Origin: Deltaproteobacteria bacterium | GTDB taxonomy: Bacteria; Desulfobacterota; Desulfarculia; Adiutricales; Adiutricaceae | Length of the DNA: 64,000 nucleotides | NCBI GenBank assembly: GCA_031279515.1 | Contig: JAITII010000037.1 | Coordinates: 1-64,000 of the forward strand | Direction of reading: 5' to 3' | Part shown: positions 61,590 to 64,000 of the stretch, one piece after another | How the letters are laid out: each line of letters opens with the position of its first letter | Numbering within the stretch: position 1 is the stretch's first letter | Translations under genes and position numbers: made by a program | The notes under the pieces: generated by a model | Database searches by the model: none | Told to the model about the DNA's origin: nothing | Seen by the model: the letters and a program-made list of their open reading frames with translations, nothing else

Positions 61590-61962
61590 ACTTACAAGAA
61601 CCCCTTTTAAAAGGCCCCATTTATTTAATCTTCACCAGCGAAGAAAAAAGTGCCTACAAAGACTCTGGGAGCTAGGCAAAGCCCAAGGCGAAGCCTTGAC
61701 AATGCCTAGAGATAGGTAAAACTTAGGTTCATGGGAAAAAAGGAGGGCGCTCTTAATGATAATTATAATTTAACTAATATATAAAAATATTAATACTACA
61801 TTAATAAATATAATTAACCAATAAATAGATTTGCTTTTTTGTCCAAATCTGCGTTTATAACTGTTGACAAACAATGTCCGTTTCGCTATAAAGTGTAGAC
61901 CACTTTGAGGCACCTATTGCCCCTTTTTTCGCTTTCAACTCTTGCAAGATAATTTTCTTCTG

Positions 61963-62037
<75 letters not shown>

Positions 62038-62082
62038 ATACTTTTTTTATCGATATCTTTCTAAATTAGCCTCTTTAAAAAA

Positions 62083-62126
62083 AAAAGCCAAATCCTTGAT
62101 ACCTACAAGGCTTTGGCTTTTTTTTT
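62083..62126 (+). terminator. Terminator after tRNA-Gly
   Basis: aaaagccaaatcctt ... aaggctttggctttttttttt, one mismatch, T tract. Confidence 0.75.
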
Positions 62127-62844
62127 GCTCTATATATATTCCGCCTTTAGCTTTTACAAGAAAATAATTCTTAGAAGTCCAAGATAAAACTTAACTACCT
62201 TTATTTTAAAGAAATATCCTTTGGAATACTAATGCTAAAAATAATAAGCAGAATGCCTTTAAGACAGGTTTTACCGTCTTTTAGGATTTTTCACATTGCA
62301 GAAATTTTAGCTGGCTCTTGGATGGGTTATACTTCCATAAAAGCCTATTTTTGCTTTAAAATTCACTAAAAATGCCCCTTTACGGGAAGCTCCAGGCGGG
62401 AAAAAAGGTTTTTTTAACGTGACTATTATCAAGAGTTTTAGCGTAAAAAATAAAGATACCTTATGCAATAATGTTTCTTTTTAGGAAGGGCACAAAAAAG
62501 TATCTAAAAATTAGTCTGTTCTTATAGTAATTCTTGTAATTCTACTTTTATTGTTTTTCTGTAGTTTCTGCCATGATGGGCTCGAAGCAAAGCTCAAAGC
62601 CTAGTACGGCGCCGACGGTAGAAGCGGGCCGTAAATGGCATATCTAGAATTGCCGTAGAGAGGTTTTAGGGGGCCGCCCTAGGGCAAACTACGCCTTTTT
62701 GCTGTTTTTCAGATAAAAGAGACTAAAAGAGAACAAATATCTGGCTCTTTACAAGAAATATTAAAGGTCTTAAGTGCTTGTCATTTTTACCATAAAAGAT
62801 TTGTCTGGCAAAACACTGGTTCATTTTCTATATCGTGTTCTCTA

Positions 62845-63753
62845 TTAGTGTGATGATAATGAATAATTTTTTCTTTGTATGCTCCAGATGTCATCGCCAG
62901 GCCCTTTGCTAATTTCCCAGCCAATTGCTGGTGACATAAGCTCAAAGAGAGCCTCTTCTATGAACTTCTTTTTATCATCAAATTCAATCAAACCAGGTAC
63001 GAAATGCAAATATTCTTCAAGAGTTGCTTGCGAGACTAATGCTTTATCTCCCGGCGCAATTTTAGAGCTTAGCAAATGGTGCAAAAGTCTAGTAGCGTCA
63101 GATTCTATCGCTATTATTTCATTAAAGACTATTTCTTTCGGTTGATGGAATACCTTACCTTCGGGTACAATTGCTCGTATGGTTGAAAAATCACCTGTCT
63201 TTTGTTCAATAGAAAATCCATGAACGGCCTGATTTACTTCAGTGTATTTTTGCTTATTGTTTAGTTCAATTTTTAAATTATATACTTGATGAACTAATCT
63301 GAATAAAGACATTCCAAAAAGCTTAATTTGTTCAGCTAATGGAAATGTTATTAATGGAGATTTAATTTTTTGAAGAAAATTAACAACATTTTCTTCAACC
63401 ATCATATATTCCAGATTCTTTTTATTTTGCGATGAAATGGCGACTTCTCTAATGTTTGAATGAGACAACACGGGGCCTTCTTCAAACCGAGAATGTTGTG
63501 CAGCATTATAAGGTTTCTCAAAAGAGTAAAGACCTTGCAAAATATGCAAATCATTTGTATCAAGTAGTGATTCGGTATTATGAAATAATACACTGTGATG
63601 CTCTTGTTGGTAAGAGAGCTCATATCCTTTGTCTGTCCCGTGGTATTTTTGATATGCGCTGATAAATTGAGGCAAGACGAATACACCAGAGACAGAGCAC
63701 AAGGGCCAAGGAACTTTTAAAGTTTTGGGTTGAAATTTATAAACATCTTTCAT
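62845..63753 (-). CDS. Hypothetical protein, 302 aa, AT-rich gene
   Basis: Intact ORF with normal-looking globular composition; no motif recognised. Confidence 0.6.
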   Translation of the reverse strand: MKDVYKFQPKTLKVPWPLCSVSGVFVLPQFISAYQKYHGTDKGYELSYQQEHHSVLFHNTESLLDTNDLHILQGLYSFEKPYNAAQHSRFEEGPVLSHSNIREVAISSQNKKNLEYMMVEENVVNFLQKIKSPLITFPLAEQIKLFGMSLFRLVHQVYNLKIELNNKQKYTEVNQAVHGFSIEQKTGDFSTIRAIVPEGKVFHQPKEIVFNEIIAIESDATRLLHHLLSSKIAPGDKALVSQATLEEYLHFVPGLIEFDDKKKFIEEALFELMSPAIGWEISKGPGDDIWSIQRKNYSLSSH

Positions 63754-64000
63754 GGAAAAATATTTTTATCTATGTGTTAATTATTTTGGGAACTATTATG
63801 ATTTATGAAATGATGGTAAAAATTTTTTGATGCTTCTATCATCGGTACGTAAAAAGTAGGTAATAACCTGGTAAAATCTCTTTGCAAGCTATATAATCTA
63901 GTGAATGCATTGTATTGTTATTAGATATTGGCTAATTTTTGTCATATAGAATTCTTGTAGACTTTTTACGTTTCATTCTTTTAATATTTGTTAAATGTTC

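Overview
The window looks like a chromosomal segment of a Gram-negative, probably deltaproteobacterial-like, bacterium (taxonomic guess from gene content only). Recognisable genes: nth, tkt, a UDP-GlcNAc(3NAc)A-type sugar cluster (wbpA, wbpE-like, and a fused wbpB-wbpD), an MFS transporter, a divergent Rnf-like pair, thrS-infC, a waaF/lpxK/waaA LPS-core block, pheS-rplT-rpmI, a pilMNOPQ-type cluster with two PilP-like genes, eno, apgM, an LpoA-like lipoprotein, chemotaxis/flagellar fragments (HPt protein, CheZ-like, FliJ-like, MotE-like), and tRNA-Val(GAC) and tRNA-Gly(GCC). The best candidate for an undescribed system is a stand-alone 2071-aa STAND-like P-loop NTPase (18361..24576, minus). 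It sits in AT-rich accessory DNA next to an apparent ankyrin-like pseudogene. Several genes carry recognisable folds whose catalytic motifs look eroded: an AAA_15-like protein lacking Walker A/B, a HAD/GmhB-like tail on a heptosyltransferase, and an RnfC-like protein lacking its glycine-rich loop. All family calls come from reading motifs by eye; no database search was run.
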